The notes under the pieces are model-generated. The model worked only from the letters and a program-made list of their open reading frames with translations, was not told the origin of the DNA and did not search any database. A stretch of 64,000 nt of DNA from contig MCFL01000027.1 of NCBI GenBank assembly GCA_002102555.1, forward strand, positions 62,001 to 126,000, in the 5' to 3' direction. Shown here one piece after another: positions 43,270 to 56,292 of this stretch. This DNA is from Catenaria anguillulae PL171. Taxonomy: Eukaryota > Blastocladiomycota > Blastocladiomycetes > Blastocladiales > Catenariaceae. Each line of letters begins with the position of its first letter. Position 1 is the stretch's first letter. The position numbers and the translations under genes were made by a program.

Positions 43270-44445
43270 TCAGACATTGTCCCAGAAGCCATTAACCCCG
43301 TCGGCCGCCTCCCCATCCCTGTCAGAATGACCCGGCTCCTGCCCAACGTCATTGCCACCGCCTGTGGCCGGAACCAGCGCATCGTAATGGCCTCCGTGAT
43401 GCCACACCCTCACGACCTCTAATCCCCGCTGCCCAGCTTGGCCTCTGCCCTCAAACACGGGACACTCGCTGGGATCCACCACCGCCTCGCTCCAGTCCGT
43501 CTCGTGCACATACACAATCACACGCAGCGCACACGCCAGTGCCAGCAGCTCCACATGGTTGCCAAACGCCATCTCTGACCTGGCCTGGTTCTTGCGTGCA
43601 ACATATGTAGCCACGTCCTCGCACAAGAAGGGCTCAAAGTAGGTCGCATTCCGGGCAATGAAATCCATAGCCAGGGCTTGCAACTGTTCTGCGGGTTGTG
43701 ACAAGCACACGCCAAGTGCAGAGTACAAGCACATACCGTCGCCGGGCACACGCACCACGGCCAGCCCGTTCATGAGCATCACCTCTTCAAACTCGGCTTC
43801 CTTTTCCTCCACGTCCGGGTCCGCAAAGTACGCCAGTACTTGGTCATTGCCATCAGTCACACTGGCAACGCCCAGCGACGAGGCAGTTCCGCCCACAATG
43901 GGCGTTGAACAGCCGCCGAGGCTTCTGGCCGATGGCGAGTGCGAGTAGTTGTTGCTGTGATGGGTGAGTGGAGAGCCCGTGGGAATGTCCTGTGATTGGA
44001 CGCGCGCCAGCGCTGGATTGCGCGCAGCGGCCCCGGCGCCGACGGGCGTGCTTGAAAATGGTGAGGAAGAAATGGGAGAGGACATGTGCGGATGGCGGCG
44101 TGCTTGGGCAACGGGCATGGCTTTTGACCGCGCGTATGAGCCATTGCCCGATGAAGGCGTGCTAGGCGCAAGCATGGCAGAGTGCGGCGGAGGTGTCGAT
44201 GCAACGCCAACGGCAGAATAGTTTTGGTGGCCGTGGGAGGCAGCACTGGGAACCGAGCTTGAGACGAGGGCGGCCATGGCGGATGCGGATTGAGATGCAT
44301 CTCCCTGGCGTGGAATGGATGGGTTGGATTGAGGCGGTGGGTGCTGAAGAGGAGGTGGGAAAGTGTCGGATGTGGCCGATGCTTGCTTTTGCAGCGAAGC
44401 CGTCAGGAGCGAGGTTTTGTTCATGTTGGTTGATGATGGCGGCAT
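43270..44445 (-). CDS. OTU-domain protein (predicted cysteine deubiquitinase)
   Basis: OTU proteins are cysteine proteases that remove ubiquitin. The single exon from the ATG at 44445 (MPPSSTNMNK) encodes 391 residues. The first about 215 are disordered, Ser/Pro/His-rich. The OTU core follows: VVRVPGDGMCLYSALGVCL with the catalytic D-G-x-C box, then MAFGNHVELLALACALRVIV (the usual W-G-x2-x-E-L block, with F for W), and HHGGHYDALVP with the catalytic His. The catalytic Cys and His are present, so activity is plausible. The subgroup is uncertain. The C-terminus is acidic and Gly-rich. The frame is open further upstream but without an ATG. Confidence 0.83.
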   Translation of the reverse strand: MPPSSTNMNKTSLLTASLQKQASATSDTFPPPLQHPPPQSNPSIPRQGDASQSASAMAALVSSSVPSAASHGHQNYSAVGVASTPPPHSAMLAPSTPSSGNGSYARSKAMPVAQARRHPHMSSPISSSPFSSTPVGAGAAARNPALARVQSQDIPTGSPLTHHSNNYSHSPSARSLGGCSTPIVGGTASSLGVASVTDGNDQVLAYFADPDVEEKEAEFEEVMLMNGLAVVRVPGDGMCLYSALGVCLSQPAEQLQALAMDFIARNATYFEPFLCEDVATYVARKNQARSEMAFGNHVELLALACALRVIVYVHETDWSEAVVDPSECPVFEGRGQAGQRGLEVVRVWHHGGHYDALVPATGGGNDVGQEPGHSDRDGEAADGVNGFWDNV

Positions 44446-45089
44446 GTTGGCTTTGAATTTTTTTGGATGAGAAGTATTCTGTCGAGGAAGGCAATATGGT
44501 ATTGAGATGTTGGATTTGCATGGAGAGAAGGCAGTGGAAGTCAAGTAACCTGGATTTCCCGGCGGAGGTGCAGACAAAAACGCGAGCAAACAAAAGCGAT
44601 GCAACCAACCAACCGATCACGGCAAGCCTGGAGCAGGTATGTGAAGTAGTAGTACGGCGATGATGTGTATACGGAAGTGCAAGACAGAAGAAACACATTG
44701 CAATGGGATGAGAAAGATATTTACCAATGACACTTGGAAAGTTGTAGGGCAAGAAAAGCCAGAGACAAGCAGAAGTAAACGGAGGATGAGATGATGTTGA
44801 TTTGGAGTACGCTGGCGTGGCAAAAAATGAAAGTAAACCAAAAGAGTATAGACGCGCGCAGGTCAACCATAGAATCACAAAAGACTGCGAGTCAGAACGA
44901 TTGATGCCGCAAGAGCCGGTCAAGTCAACCAAGAATGGATATTCTGGACTTGAGACGGGTGGCGGCCACAGAGGACTGTTGCCGCACTGACCCGACCTGC
45001 CAACGATTTGTGTCTGAATATTGCCTCCATCTCAACCACCTCCCGCCGTCTACATATTGGTCTTGAAATTGAAATCGTCACCGACACCC
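44446..45089. other. Intergenic region
   Basis: About 640 bp between two minus-strand genes. Short frames only (such as a 74-codon hydrophobic frame near 44617-44841). No supported gene. Confidence 0.45.
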
Positions 45090-46010
45090 TTACGCCGAAA
45101 CTCGCTTGACGAACCGCCTGGCCAGGGCGCGCCCGCCATCCGTCGCCGACTCGGGCACGCCAACGCCTTGCGACATGACGTTGAGACAATCGCGCAACTG
45201 GGCAGGGATCCCGTCCGAGAACTTGCCGTGGCACCCGTCGCGGCACTGCATCGGGTAGCCCGAGCCAAAGTACTTGCAGACGCCGCGCTCAGGCGGGTTG
45301 TGGGCGTCTCCCGGAATGAAGCGCGGGCAAGCGGGACGCGACGCAGGATTGTAGGGGCGGCCACCGCGGATCGTAAAGTCATGGCACCCGTAGTACTATG
45401 ACACGCGAAGCAGTGGCTGGTGGGTTGGACTTGAATCAATTGGGACACAGTCGGCAAGGAGAATGATTCAACGTACATCCGTATGGCCGCGGTTGTAGTC
45501 GCCAAACCAGTTGCCGACGGCAAACCACTGCCACTTGACCGAGTACTGACCGTCGGGCAAGTAATCGGGAATCTCCAAAGGTGCCGAGCACTTGTTTTCG
45601 TTCTCACCCATCCACTTGGGGTCTTCTCCGTACAAATCCTCGGGGTATCCGGAGCGGCATCCGGACTCGTTGCAGTTGAATTGGACAATGTTGGCATCAA
45701 ACTCTTCAAACGTCTGCTTCCAATCAAACGGAACGATCGAAAAGGACACGAATCCACCGGCATGGTTGTTGCGCGGCCACACCATGGGCACCTGCTGGCC
45801 ACGGGCATACACGGTGTTTTCGGGCTTTGCGTGGTCCTTGTCGCGGAACCCGCAGGGCGGGCACACCTCGTCACGGCGGGCACAAAAGCCGCCAAAGCGC
45901 GTGGGCGGGCTCAGTAGGCGGCTATGCGCGTGGACAGCGGTGGGAACCGAGAGCAGGGCGGCGAGGAGCGCCGTGGTGATGAGGGTCAAGGCAAGGGAGA
46001 GGCGAGACAT
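45090..46010 (-). CDS. Secreted LPMO-like protein (Chitin_bind_3/AA15-like copper oxygenase candidate)
   Basis: Lytic polysaccharide monooxygenases cut chitin or cellulose oxidatively with a copper ion held by an N-terminal His and a second His. Two exons (46010-45477 and 45395-45090, intron 81 nt) give 279 residues in frame. A signal peptide (MSRLSLALTLITTALLAALL, cleavage likely after TAVHA) would leave His as the first mature residue: HSRLLSPPTRFGGFC. A second His appears in NNHAGGFVSFSIVP, and a Tyr/Cys/His-containing block YYGCHDFTIRGG follows WQWFAVGNWFGDYNRGH. At least twelve Cys suggest disulfides. The layout fits the Chitin_bind_3 fold, but assignment to AA15 or another AA family is tentative. 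In fungi such enzymes act on chitin or other wall polymers outside the cell. Confidence 0.72.
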
Positions 46011-46808
46011 GATGATGCGTGATCAGGGATTGCGACAGCTGGGAGACGGACGGACGATGGCGATGCAGGGGGGGGGGGGTAGGGCAACCAGACCAAACCA
46101 GTAAGGGAGCCAGCGTGCATGGAATTGCAACGTCAGTATGGGTCTTTGGCGCGGGGGGAAGACGAAACTCTTTATACTGCAGGTAGCCTTGCACACAAAC
46201 GGTCTGTGATCCACGAAGTGTTGATCATGTTGGTGGCGGGTCGTGGTGAAGAAGGTGTTTCCAGTTCAATAACGCGCGCGTCCATTTGCAATTTCCGATT
46301 TGAAACGCGGCAGTTAGAGAATAACCGCGCAACCACTTGCCCAAAGAGGAAGGCGGCAAGGCATGCAGGCACGCGAGTGGTGTCCCGCACTCGCACCAAT
46401 CGAGAGGTGGGGACGCTGGCGTGGCATCGCGATCGCGACGAATGCACCTCATTTTTCATCGACGTCCGCTCCATGTCCGCCTGAATCTGGGATCGAGGGA
46501 TAGACATGCGGGATTAAATGAAAAGATCACCTCAGGCTAGGGATATCGATGAAAGGATGAAAGCAGCTTGGGACCTCACGCCGTCACCCATGGAGCCGGA
46601 GGCTTGCATGCGTTGTCTGTATCATCCTTAATGAACCGGGAGAGCGTAAATGGACCACCTCACTATACTCGTAATCGAGCCATTGTGACCCATCCGGTCT
46701 CTGCTTTATGAAATGAGGCAACCAGCAGAGGAGACAAGCATGAAGGTATCAATCATGTAGGAACGGCACGAAAGCACAAACTACAGTACACACACGAGTT
46801 GACCCGAC
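46011..46808. other. Intergenic region with poly-G tract
   Basis: About 800 bp between two minus-strand genes, with a 12-base G run at 46068-46079, 58 bp upstream of the LPMO-like start. No gene supported. Confidence 0.5.
46068..46079. repeat. Poly-G tract of 12 bases
   Basis: An uninterrupted G run in the 5' region of the LPMO-like gene. Confidence 0.9.
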
Positions 46809-49800
46809 TCAACCAAACAACATCTTCCGCTTCAACTCTTCCTCGGACAAATCGGTATTGCTGCCCGACTTTTTCCCCCTACATGCCCAAATGATGACGA
46901 CACAACACCATCAGAGTCACATTGGAACACCAAGTCGCAGACGCGATACAAAGTAGAACGTACATGAGCCCGCCAAACAACTTATTCTTTGGCGACTTTT
47001 GCGACTTTCGCTTGCCCAAGTTGGGCGACGTAACCGCCGACGAGGATGACTCGAGCGACGTTGTCGATGGTGAAGACTTGATGCCGCTCGTATCGCCGCC
47101 TTTCCCGCCCTCGCTCGCCGATCGAGCGTGCCTTGATCGGGAAGCCGTCGGCGGGCCAGGCATGAGCGTTGCGCGTGAAGAGTCGTACAGCGGAAAGTGC
47201 CCAAAACCCATTGGGTTGTCGTTTGGCGTGCTGGGGACGATACTGAGTGTCGGAAGCGCGTGTGGCGACAGATGGTGAGGGACTTGAGGCAGTGGACGGC
47301 GTGATGAGAAGAGCTTTTCTTTCACGAGCTGGCCAGTGTGACTGAGCACAGCAAAGAAGACATCTGAGGTGGAGAGCGACACCGGAAAAACATGAGATCA
47401 AAAGGGCAAGGCACCAAATGAAAAAAAAATGTCTGCCAGTTGTACCTCGTCGAACTTGAGTGAGAAACTCGAGCCATGTCCAAGTCTTGTTGTGATACTC
47501 CATTGTCGGAAGCGTCAGCACAAACTCGTGTATGTCCTCGATATTCTTCTCCTTGTTGCCCTGAGCAGTCCAACACACACACGATCCCGTCAGCAATGAC
47601 GTATGCCAAGCAACAAAAATAAAAGAGAGGACGATGACGAACCCGGTAGCTGATACACAATGCAACACTTGGCATCCGAATCCGCACAAATGTCGTGTTC
47701 CTCGACGCCCGCGTCTTCATCTGCGACAGCGCATCCGTCGACCCGCTCCGCTGCAAATCGCCGCGCGACCGTTTGCGACCTGTGCCCGCACTCAGCCCCT
47801 CGCCACCACGCCCCCCGCCGCCCACCGTACTCGAGGACTTTGCGAGCGAAAGAGTGCTTGTCGACGGGGCCAGTGACCCGTGCCCGCTTCCAGACTCGCG
47901 CGCAGGCATTTTCACGGGGAACACGTAGTTGAGCAGGTGTTTGCCGAGCTCGTAGGTCATTTGGAACTTGATGGGCGAAAGGCGTAGTTCAAAGAGGCCG
48001 ACGAGCGAGATACCCGCGACGGGCGCGAGTTCGTGCCAGCACACTTGAATCATGAGCGGGAGCGTGGGCATGATGCCACCCTGTGTGATGCTGTCAATGT
48101 CGGTGGATGCAGAGGGAGGCGGCGGATAGAAGGCCGGGACGTAAAAGAGGTTGGCAACTTCCTCGTAGATTGGATTTGGGAGAAGGTTGCGCCCAAAGAT
48201 TTGCTGGCACGCCAAGTTGAACGTGCGCGATTGGTCGGAAAAGTCAAGGAGCGAGAAATCAACGCCCGCGAGCATCCATTGGACAAACGGCGACTGGCCC
48301 TCAAGCGTGAGCATGTGCCACTCAATTTGCGTCGCCTTGATGAGAGTCTCGTGAATCACGCGGGCATTGCTGCTTCTTGACGAGTTGGGCGTGGAATCGA
48401 GCCCGCCGCCGCTACCACTAATGTTGTTGTTGCTCGTGCTGCGACTTGTACTCTTGCTGCGCGCCAGCCCGCCTGATCCGCGCACTCGCCCTTGGCTACT
48501 GCTGCTCAAGAGCTTAAACGAATCCATGACGACCAAAAGCTGCTCCTCCATCTCGGCCAATTGCGCCAGAACCTTGATCCAACGCTGGGTCCCATCGATG
48601 TCAACTTGCCCGTCTTGCAGTACGGATGCATCGTACAAGAGCGCCAGCTGCAGCTGCGAAATGTCGGACCGAAGCTGCAAAATCGAGTCGAGCAAGACGC
48701 GAATATCATCCGCTTGAGCCGCAAGCATGAGCAGGTCGAGCTGTTCTTGCCGGCGCGTCTTTGCCGGCTCGCGGTAAATGAGCAACTTGCCAAATATGTT
48801 TGACAGGACGCAAAATGCCAGCGGGTCGGCGCGAATCAGGAACCGGTTGAACTCGAGTTGCCAAGAGTTTTGGTCGTTTTCGAGCCCGCAATCCTCGTCG
48901 CCATCCACCATCTCGTCGCCTCCTGCCTTGTCGCTGATGGCCGGATTGAGCCGCTGGTACCTTAATCTTGTTTCGGCGCGATGCACAACTTGACAAAAGC
49001 CTTGCGGCAGCGTGGGGATAGGTGCCGCAGTGGGATCCACGGATGCAGCTGGAAAAAAGAATTCAAGAGGGAGCCATCCAACGCAAGAGTCGGTCAAGTA
49101 CGGCGCACCGAGCCCAAGCTGCTGCGCTGATTCACGAATGGCGCTGACCGTAAAGTTGGCGTCGGAAATGTCGACCTCTGTCTTCGTCTTGATCAAGATG
49201 CCGCGTCGGTGGATCTCGTTTTGCGTGAGAATGGTGTTTTCGGTCGTGACGATGCAGCTGCCATCGGGGCTATCGTCAAGCGGGACCGTACAAAGCTTGA
49301 TTTGCGGGTTGATGAATTGGATCATGATGGACTTGATGACGAGATCAGCGGCACGGTTGCGGGACGAGGTCGAGTGAGTTGTTTCGTTCGGCGGCACGGG
49401 GCGCTGGCTTGTCGCTGGCTTGAAAGCGACATCTTCCTCAGACACAAACACACTGCCCGCACCGTCGAGCAGTTCATTCAAGATGCGTTGGCTGTCCTTG
49501 GTCGAGCCAGGAGCAGGTTGAGTCAAGTCGGCTGTGGACACGCGAAGTACAGCGCCGGAAGATGCGCGGCGGGCGAGGGTTTCGAGAACCGGCTTGAATG
49601 GGGCGGACGCAGTCGGGCGATCGTCACCAAAGGCAGCCTGCTCATGCTCGGCCTCGTCGCGCAAGTCCAGCAGCTCGCGCAGGTCACGCATGATCCGAAG
49701 CGAGGCATTTGAAGTGTAGTATGAAAGCAAGAACGCTTGCTCTTGCAGCTCGACAAACTTGAACACGACGTTGCGAATGTCGACGTTCCAAAGCAACTTG

Positions 49801-52800
49801 GAATTGTGGATGACGAATGAATGGACATAATCATCTTGATCCAGGTGGTAAACGTCCGATTGCTCGAGCTGCCGAATGCGGTGCTGAATTGCGGGCTTGG
49901 CGGAATGTGCAACTGTGCCCGAGGCGAGATACTCCTTGAGAAGCTGCAGCTGGACTCGATTGATATCGCGACCAAACGACGCCTCGCGGCCGTAATCAAC
50001 ATCGCTGTTGCGACAATACGAGAGCTTGGGAGACCAGAAGAACGGAGTCGACTTGACCGAGAGGCTGGCGTGGCTATTGGCGAGCCGCACAAAGACTTGC
50101 TCCCGTTGCTCAAAGTTGGCATACGCTCCAGCACCGTCGCTGCTACTTGTGTCGGACAAGACGAGGGCCCGCAGCTCGACGTCAAAGAAATCGATCTCGG
50201 TCGTGTCAATGTACCATGGCGGGGTTGCATTAGTCGCATCCGTGGACCGGAACCGGGCCGTGTGAAACTAACCCGCCAACACACATCGAACGTGGTTAGA
50301 TAAAACGGTCATGTGAGCACAGTCAAAGGACTAAACGCACGTCAATGAGGCAGCGCTCAACAACCGCACGCATGCCGACGGCATCACTGGGTCGTTGAAT
50401 CGCCTTGTTCTTGTGCCACAGGGTAATCAGTAAGGGCGCCAGATCCACCCGCAAGGCAAACCGCGAGGTAAACAAGCCCAGTTTCTTTGAGGCGTACTTG
50501 GGCGTCGTGAGCGGAAAGAGCGGACCTCGTCGCAAAGGTGTCGTCTTGGTAATCACGTTGAACTGCACAAACTTAATGGCGTAATCAATGCTGGCGGGCG
50601 TAAACGCAAACGTGGCGAAATGTGACGGATCGTCAGTTCGGTCGCAGCGAATGTGGACCGTGAGCGAGAGTCGGTGTGAACGAAACCGCGCAAAAGAGTC
50701 GTGGAAGCCGCCCTCCTTGACGTTTTCTGGAGCAATCGCAAAGACGTGGTGGTGAGAGGGCGGGATGCCGGCACACTCAAAAACGGGATCCATGGACAGC
50801 ATGACCTCGCCCATCAAATTCATAATCACCTCCTTGTCGACTGGCCCACTATCCCATGGTATCGCCACAATGTCGTCTGTCGGCCGCCGAGGCACCGCGT
50901 TGTGGTTGATGAGCGGTCGCACAATGGCCACTTCGAGTTGTGCACACTGCAACAGCCCTGGGCTCGACGACGAGAAGGAAAGGCGGAACGGCCGCTCGAA
51001 TGGAAGACTTTCGCTGCTGCTTTTGACGCTCGGCAATCCTGGAAAAGTGGCAGGCAACATGCGCCGTTTGCCATAGGCGCTGACGACAATGCCATGCGAT
51101 CCGTCGCTTGTGAAGAGCGAATAGTAAGGATTGCGTGCCCCGAGCAGATGCAGCTTGAGCGCGTCACCCTCAATGTCCAGCTTGCCGTGCAAGAGCCAAC
51201 GGATTTTGTCCCACCACGGCATGGGCTCGCTTGGGTCCAGTGATGGCTCAGTAAACTGATCGATCGCACGCACGGCATCCGCAAGCCCGGCCTCGAGCGC
51301 CGGCCCCCAGTGAATCGTCATAGGTGACTCTAGCCGCCACGTCAAACACGAGTAGATCTTGATTGGGCTCATGATTTTGCGCAAGTGAATGAACGGCTGC
51401 GGGCCAAATGTGGACACGGGTACAGTCACTTGACACGTGGACGACTGGGGAGCAATCGGTTCGGCGAGAATCAAAAGGCCATGCAGCATGTGCGACTGCT
51501 TGCGGTCGGCTGGTGGCGGAAGCGCAATGACGGGAAGCGGATAATCACGCAAGCGGACCAGCATGGACCGGAATCGGAACGATAAATCGCGAGCGAGCTC
51601 GAAATCAAACTGGGCGTCACTTGGTGTATCCTTGTCGTGCAAGTTGCAGTTTGCGGCCAGAGTCGGCAACGGAAGTGTGGGCGACGTGACGACAATGTCC
51701 ACCTCTGTCAGCTTGAACACAAGCAACTTATCCATGGGCTCCTTGGCCGACGCCGACATGATGCGAACCCATTCACGACCATGGAATGCATCCAGCTCGC
51801 GCCAAAAAGCCGTGTGGTCGAGGTCAGGCACCGTCTTGAGCTTGTTGAACAAGAGCTTTTCGCGCTCGAGTCGGCTGCGCTGCTGGTCCTTGCCGTTGCG
51901 GAAGATCTGGTTGAGTCGAGCCTCGAACGGATCGTCATCAATCGTAAACAAGAGTGTTTGAATCTCGAGTCGCATGGTCGGGTAAATCATGGTGGCAGTA
52001 CGGGTCGTGCCGGTGGGTGGCTTGGCGGGTTTGATGGCCTTGACGAAAGTGGCAAAGTTTTCAATCACGTCCTTGAAGTAGTACTCATGTGGTACTGAGA
52101 TGTGGACATTCTCAATGGTGGCCGCCACCTCTTGGTTGGGCTTGCGAACCACTTCAATGGCAGACACGTTGACGAGCGGCGCAAATTGCTTTGGATCTGA
52201 TCGCCATGATTGGAGTGTACGTGGGTCCGGGTGTTGCAGAAAGATGCTCGGGTGTGCGTGCTGTGCGGCCCTTGTACTCGCAGATTGTGTGGCGAGCACG
52301 GCCATGGACGAAATGTTGCTCTGGGCGTACAGCTCATTGCCGTGTCGCTCCATGACAGCCTTGACCTCGGATAGCCGAACCTTGAGCTTGGTGTCGTCGG
52401 GCAACTCAAAAACAAACGATACCAGACCCGCGGTCGCCTGGGCACGTTCAGATTCTACAATGGAACCCGTAAGACTCGTTATAGATGGCCGTTTCGGTTC
52501 CGGCGGCGGGGTCATGGGGGACTTTGCCGTTCCAATGGCCAACAGCACAAGCAATTGTTCCACAAGCAAGTGCACCGGGATCGAGTAAACAGCAACGAGC
52601 TCTTCGTCAACGTTGACGCTGGTGGATACGTTTCGGTGCAGCCTCGGGTACATGTCGCTGGATGCGCGGACGGCCGTATCCACCACCTTGTGCTCCAAGG
52701 ACACGCGAGAGGCCACAAGTAAAGGATCCACGTCTTGATGCGTGTGAGGCGACCGTCCGCCGCCGCTCGCGACTCCGCTATTTCGGCCGTGGTATCTTGG

Positions 52801-55756
52801 CGGCAGCTTGACATCGCAGTGCTGGTTGCGTCGGAACTGAATGCCGTCGAGCTCTACAACCATTTCATCCACGCGACAGGCGTGAAGCGTATCCATGGCA
52901 CCCGTGATGCTATCCGCCGTTGGTACCTCCAGCGCTTGAACAGCCAAAAGCACCCCAAGCGAGCCTCCACCTCCGAGAATGCGCTTGCCCAAATGCGTAA
53001 TCATGAGGCAATCAATCGATCCGTCAATCCCTGGCTCGGCCGACATGGTTCGCGGCATTTCGGGGCGGTGCTCGCCTGACACGGACACGGACATGCGGTT
53101 GACGGTAAACTTGGCGGTCGAGTGCAGTGCGACGAGTGGTCGGGACGGCGGATCAACCGAAATGGACATGGATCGGGACGGCGGCGCACTTGATACGGGC
53201 GATGTCGGGTGATGGTCCTGGGCCAGGGCCATGACACGAGCGAGGCCAACGGCAAGACTTTGGGTTGCAGAAAGCGCAATGTGTGGGTGATGGGCATGAC
53301 CCTCCATGACGACATCGAACCGTTGTGTTTCCCATGGATCCAGCATGGACGCGTCGCCCGCAGTGGGAGGAATTGACGCTGTTGCTGAATGCACGTGCGT
53401 AGGAACGTGTTCGACCTCGGTAATGAGACCATCCAGCCGCAAAATATCGATACTGGCCAGGAGCCACATTGCAAGGTCGGTCGAGGGTTTGTCACTCGTC
53501 CCGGATTCGGTGCCCATGACTCGAACACACAAGGCATCCACCGAAAACGAAACATCAACCTCGACCATCGGGACTGCCGCTAGGCATGTTCGAATCCCGA
53601 ATTGGTCGGCCGAAACACACACATCTACACCAGATATAGGCGAAACCACAACATCGACTGCATGCAATGAAAGCGTCACCTCCATGTCGACTAGTCCGAG
53701 CATCTCTCGGGCAGCCAACGGAATGAGTGGCTTGATCTCCTGACCGCCATCCGACGCAGTGATGCGACGAGACCGGCTGCTGCCGTTGAGCGATGCATGC
53801 CGCGAGATACGACGGGCAAGGGCGGGAAGCGTGAACGGCGAAGCTCTCGGCGAGCGGGACGACATGGGTGCCGGCGAAAGAAGCGGGGTCGTCGGCGTGG
53901 TGCCGGACGCGGAAAGCGGGTCGGCTGTGACGGAGGCAGCCACAGCAGCGGCCTTGGCTGCTTCGGCTGTCGCGGCCATGTGCGCAAGCATTGAGGAAAT
54001 CAGCGATTCTTTGACACGTGCTTCGAGCCCGCAAGTCTTAATCTCGACTTGTACCAGTGGTTTTTGAGAAAGGGCATTTGCAGCCAACGACGCCCGGTTC
54101 GCGGTTCCTTCCCTTGAACGAATTGATGACGACCCGCTACTGTTCCCGCCACCGCCACCACCAAGGCTGGCGGTCCCGGGGCCCGAGTCGGGTAACACAA
54201 TCGTCACGTCGACCTCAAACGACGCCAACTTCTCAACAACCTCCTTGGCATGCGTCACGGACCACTCTGTTGTCGTGAGCACAGCCGTTGTGTCCCACCA
54301 AGCTGATCCGAACGAGCACACGAGCGACAGACCTTGAATTGTGCCGCCCAGATCCAATGGGGCGTCGAGCTGGATTCGCGGGCACACGATCCGTGCAACG
54401 TTGGGCATTAATGGGTGCATGTGGACTCCGAGTTTGCGCAAACGTTGTGCGATGCTGGGCGATTTGGAGCTGGATGATGCGTTTGCATGAGACGGAGCTG
54501 GTCGTGCCAACGCATGAGCGGATTTGACAGCTTCGAAAAAGGATTTGTGATCGGTCCAAAATGCGAGTGCAGGCGGTGCGTTGACGGAAATGGGTGAGAA
54601 GGTAAAGTCGACCGATGGCCGCTGGAATGAAGGGACGGGCCGTGTCAAGGCAAATGAGACGGTGAGAACCGAAGACTGCGGCAAGGTGACCACAGGAACC
54701 GAGTTGACGATAATTGAGATGGGGGAGAATGTCACGGCGACGTCAATCGTGCTGTGAGCCGTCGTGCTACCACCGACGGCACTGCTGATGCCCGTCGCAA
54801 GTGACACGGTCGATCCGCGCGGGCTTCCGGGCTCTGCGGTAGCAGCGCCAAGTGCTGAGCCTTGCAAATCACCCGACAGATGTAGTGAATCTTGAATGAA
54901 TTCGACAGTCGCCTGCCTGCTTGATGCGGCAGGTAAAGATGGCAGCGAAGAGTGCGGATGCCGGTGCAGAGAGGGTTGGGTGGTGACAAGGCGAACGCTG
55001 ACGCGGCTAATGAGCACATCCAGCCAGCGAACGAGCGTGTACATGATAAACTGACCGAGCAAAGTCTTAAGCTGCATTGCAAAAAGCATTCTGAACATGC
55101 CCGTGTTGCGTTGAGACCTTCGAGAGGCCTTGGGGCTGGGAAAAACGTTGCGACACAAAGATAAGCTTCTCGATCATTAGGGCTCGCAACATTGAATACA
55201 AAGTATGTACTTTTTGGTGAGTTCGACGATAGATTGGCAGGACAAGAGTCCTCCGTATCCGCCAGGTCGACAGTCAAATTAACACGATCAACAATGAGGG
55301 TGAAAGCATGGAGCGGCTTGAGCGATGCGATCGGGGATGAAGCATTAGCGATTGTTGAGGGGATAGGACGGCGCCCTCGAAACACGTTCCAGTGGACCTT
55401 GAGCTGAATAGAGCCCACAGATAGGCGAACTGTGTTTCAATCAACAACTTTGGCAATCAGCAACCAGTGCAACCAGGCTCGGGACGTCAACAATTCAGTG
55501 AGGCTGCTGTACCCTGAGTTTTGAGGCATCTTGACGTTGATATTGATGACGAAGACAAGAAAGCCGCCGAGATACTGGCTGACGCAGCTGGGTCGAGGTT
55601 CTTCACGAGTGTCGCCGAAAAAGACTGCAGCTGCAGCGGCGTCAGTGTTTGCTGCCAGGCAATGTTGGTCACCGAGAGTAGGCCCAGCTGGCCAATCGTC
55701 AGGTTCTGATGGACGGCGAGCCAGCGTGCAAGCGCAAAGGCGGCAAGGCGGAACAT
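46809..55756 (-). CDS. FMP27: Bridge-like lipid transfer protein BLTP2 (Fmp27/Hobbit/SABRE family)
   Basis: These giant rod-like proteins form a hydrophobic groove that moves bulk lipid between ER and plasma membrane at contact sites. Seven exons: 55756-55513, 55429-55211, 55135-50341 (4.8 kb), 50267-47643, 47560-47446, 47363-46964, 46878-46809; introns 73-85 nt. Joined, the length is 8468 nt, one base short of a full frame; the slip is near the A5 run at the end of exon 2 (55211-55215). With it, about 2,820 residues, the usual family length. The start region is hydrophobic (a signal-anchor as in Fmp27), followed by LLSVTNIAW and VGSIQLKVHWNVF. Later landmarks: FWRELDAFHGREWVRIM, PPWYIDTTEIDFFDVEL, and the conserved end SYRGNKEKNIEDIHEFVLTL followed by MEYHNKTWTWLEFL. 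The hydrophobic frame is open upstream of the ATG I chose, so a short 5' exon may exist. Confidence 0.88.
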
Positions 55757-56292
55757 GAGATAGCCGGCGAGAGCAATGATCGCCAGCGAGACGATGACAT
55801 CTTTGAAGACATTTGCGTGTGCGAGAAAGTGAAGTTATCAACGTCAATAGGAGTGGGGACTAGGGCGGAAGTTGCAAGTTGCTGAATCTTTGTGTTGGAG
55901 TAGCGAGCAGCTGCCAAGACGGGCAAAGCGAGCAGCAAACTAGACTCCTCGAACTCGAGCTGGAGATGGACGTGTTGCCCGTTCGTCGGTCGACAGGGGA
56001 ACTGGTGGCGCCGGCTGGAAGGTCCTATTGGCTGGCGAGAAATTCGAATGGGCTGTGGTCACATTCGCTGAATGTGCACTCCGGAATGCTATTGCGATGG
56101 CTGATTATTACATCAGTTTGTCTTTCATTGCAGTTGGTTAGAGTATATCATATGCTCGCTCGCGAGCGCGAGTCTGACAACGATGGCACCCGAGAGCACG
56201 AGAACCCCGCCGCGACGAGGAGCTGGTTGACGGCCGCTGGCAATCCAGCCAAAGGTCGGAATGAATGAGTGCACGTGCAGAAACGTTTTCAT
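55757..56292. other. Intergenic region
   Basis: About 535 bp. The first about 50 bp upstream of the BLTP2 ATG stay open in its frame and encode hydrophobic residues (DVIVSLAIIALAGYL), so part of this may be coding. Otherwise nothing seen. Confidence 0.45.

Noticed and set aside
44162-44932. 256-codon minus-strand frame overlapping the OTU gene start
   Set aside because: It overlaps the OTU gene's N-terminal region in another frame, and its upstream part is hydrophobic, non-specific sequence without a start context.
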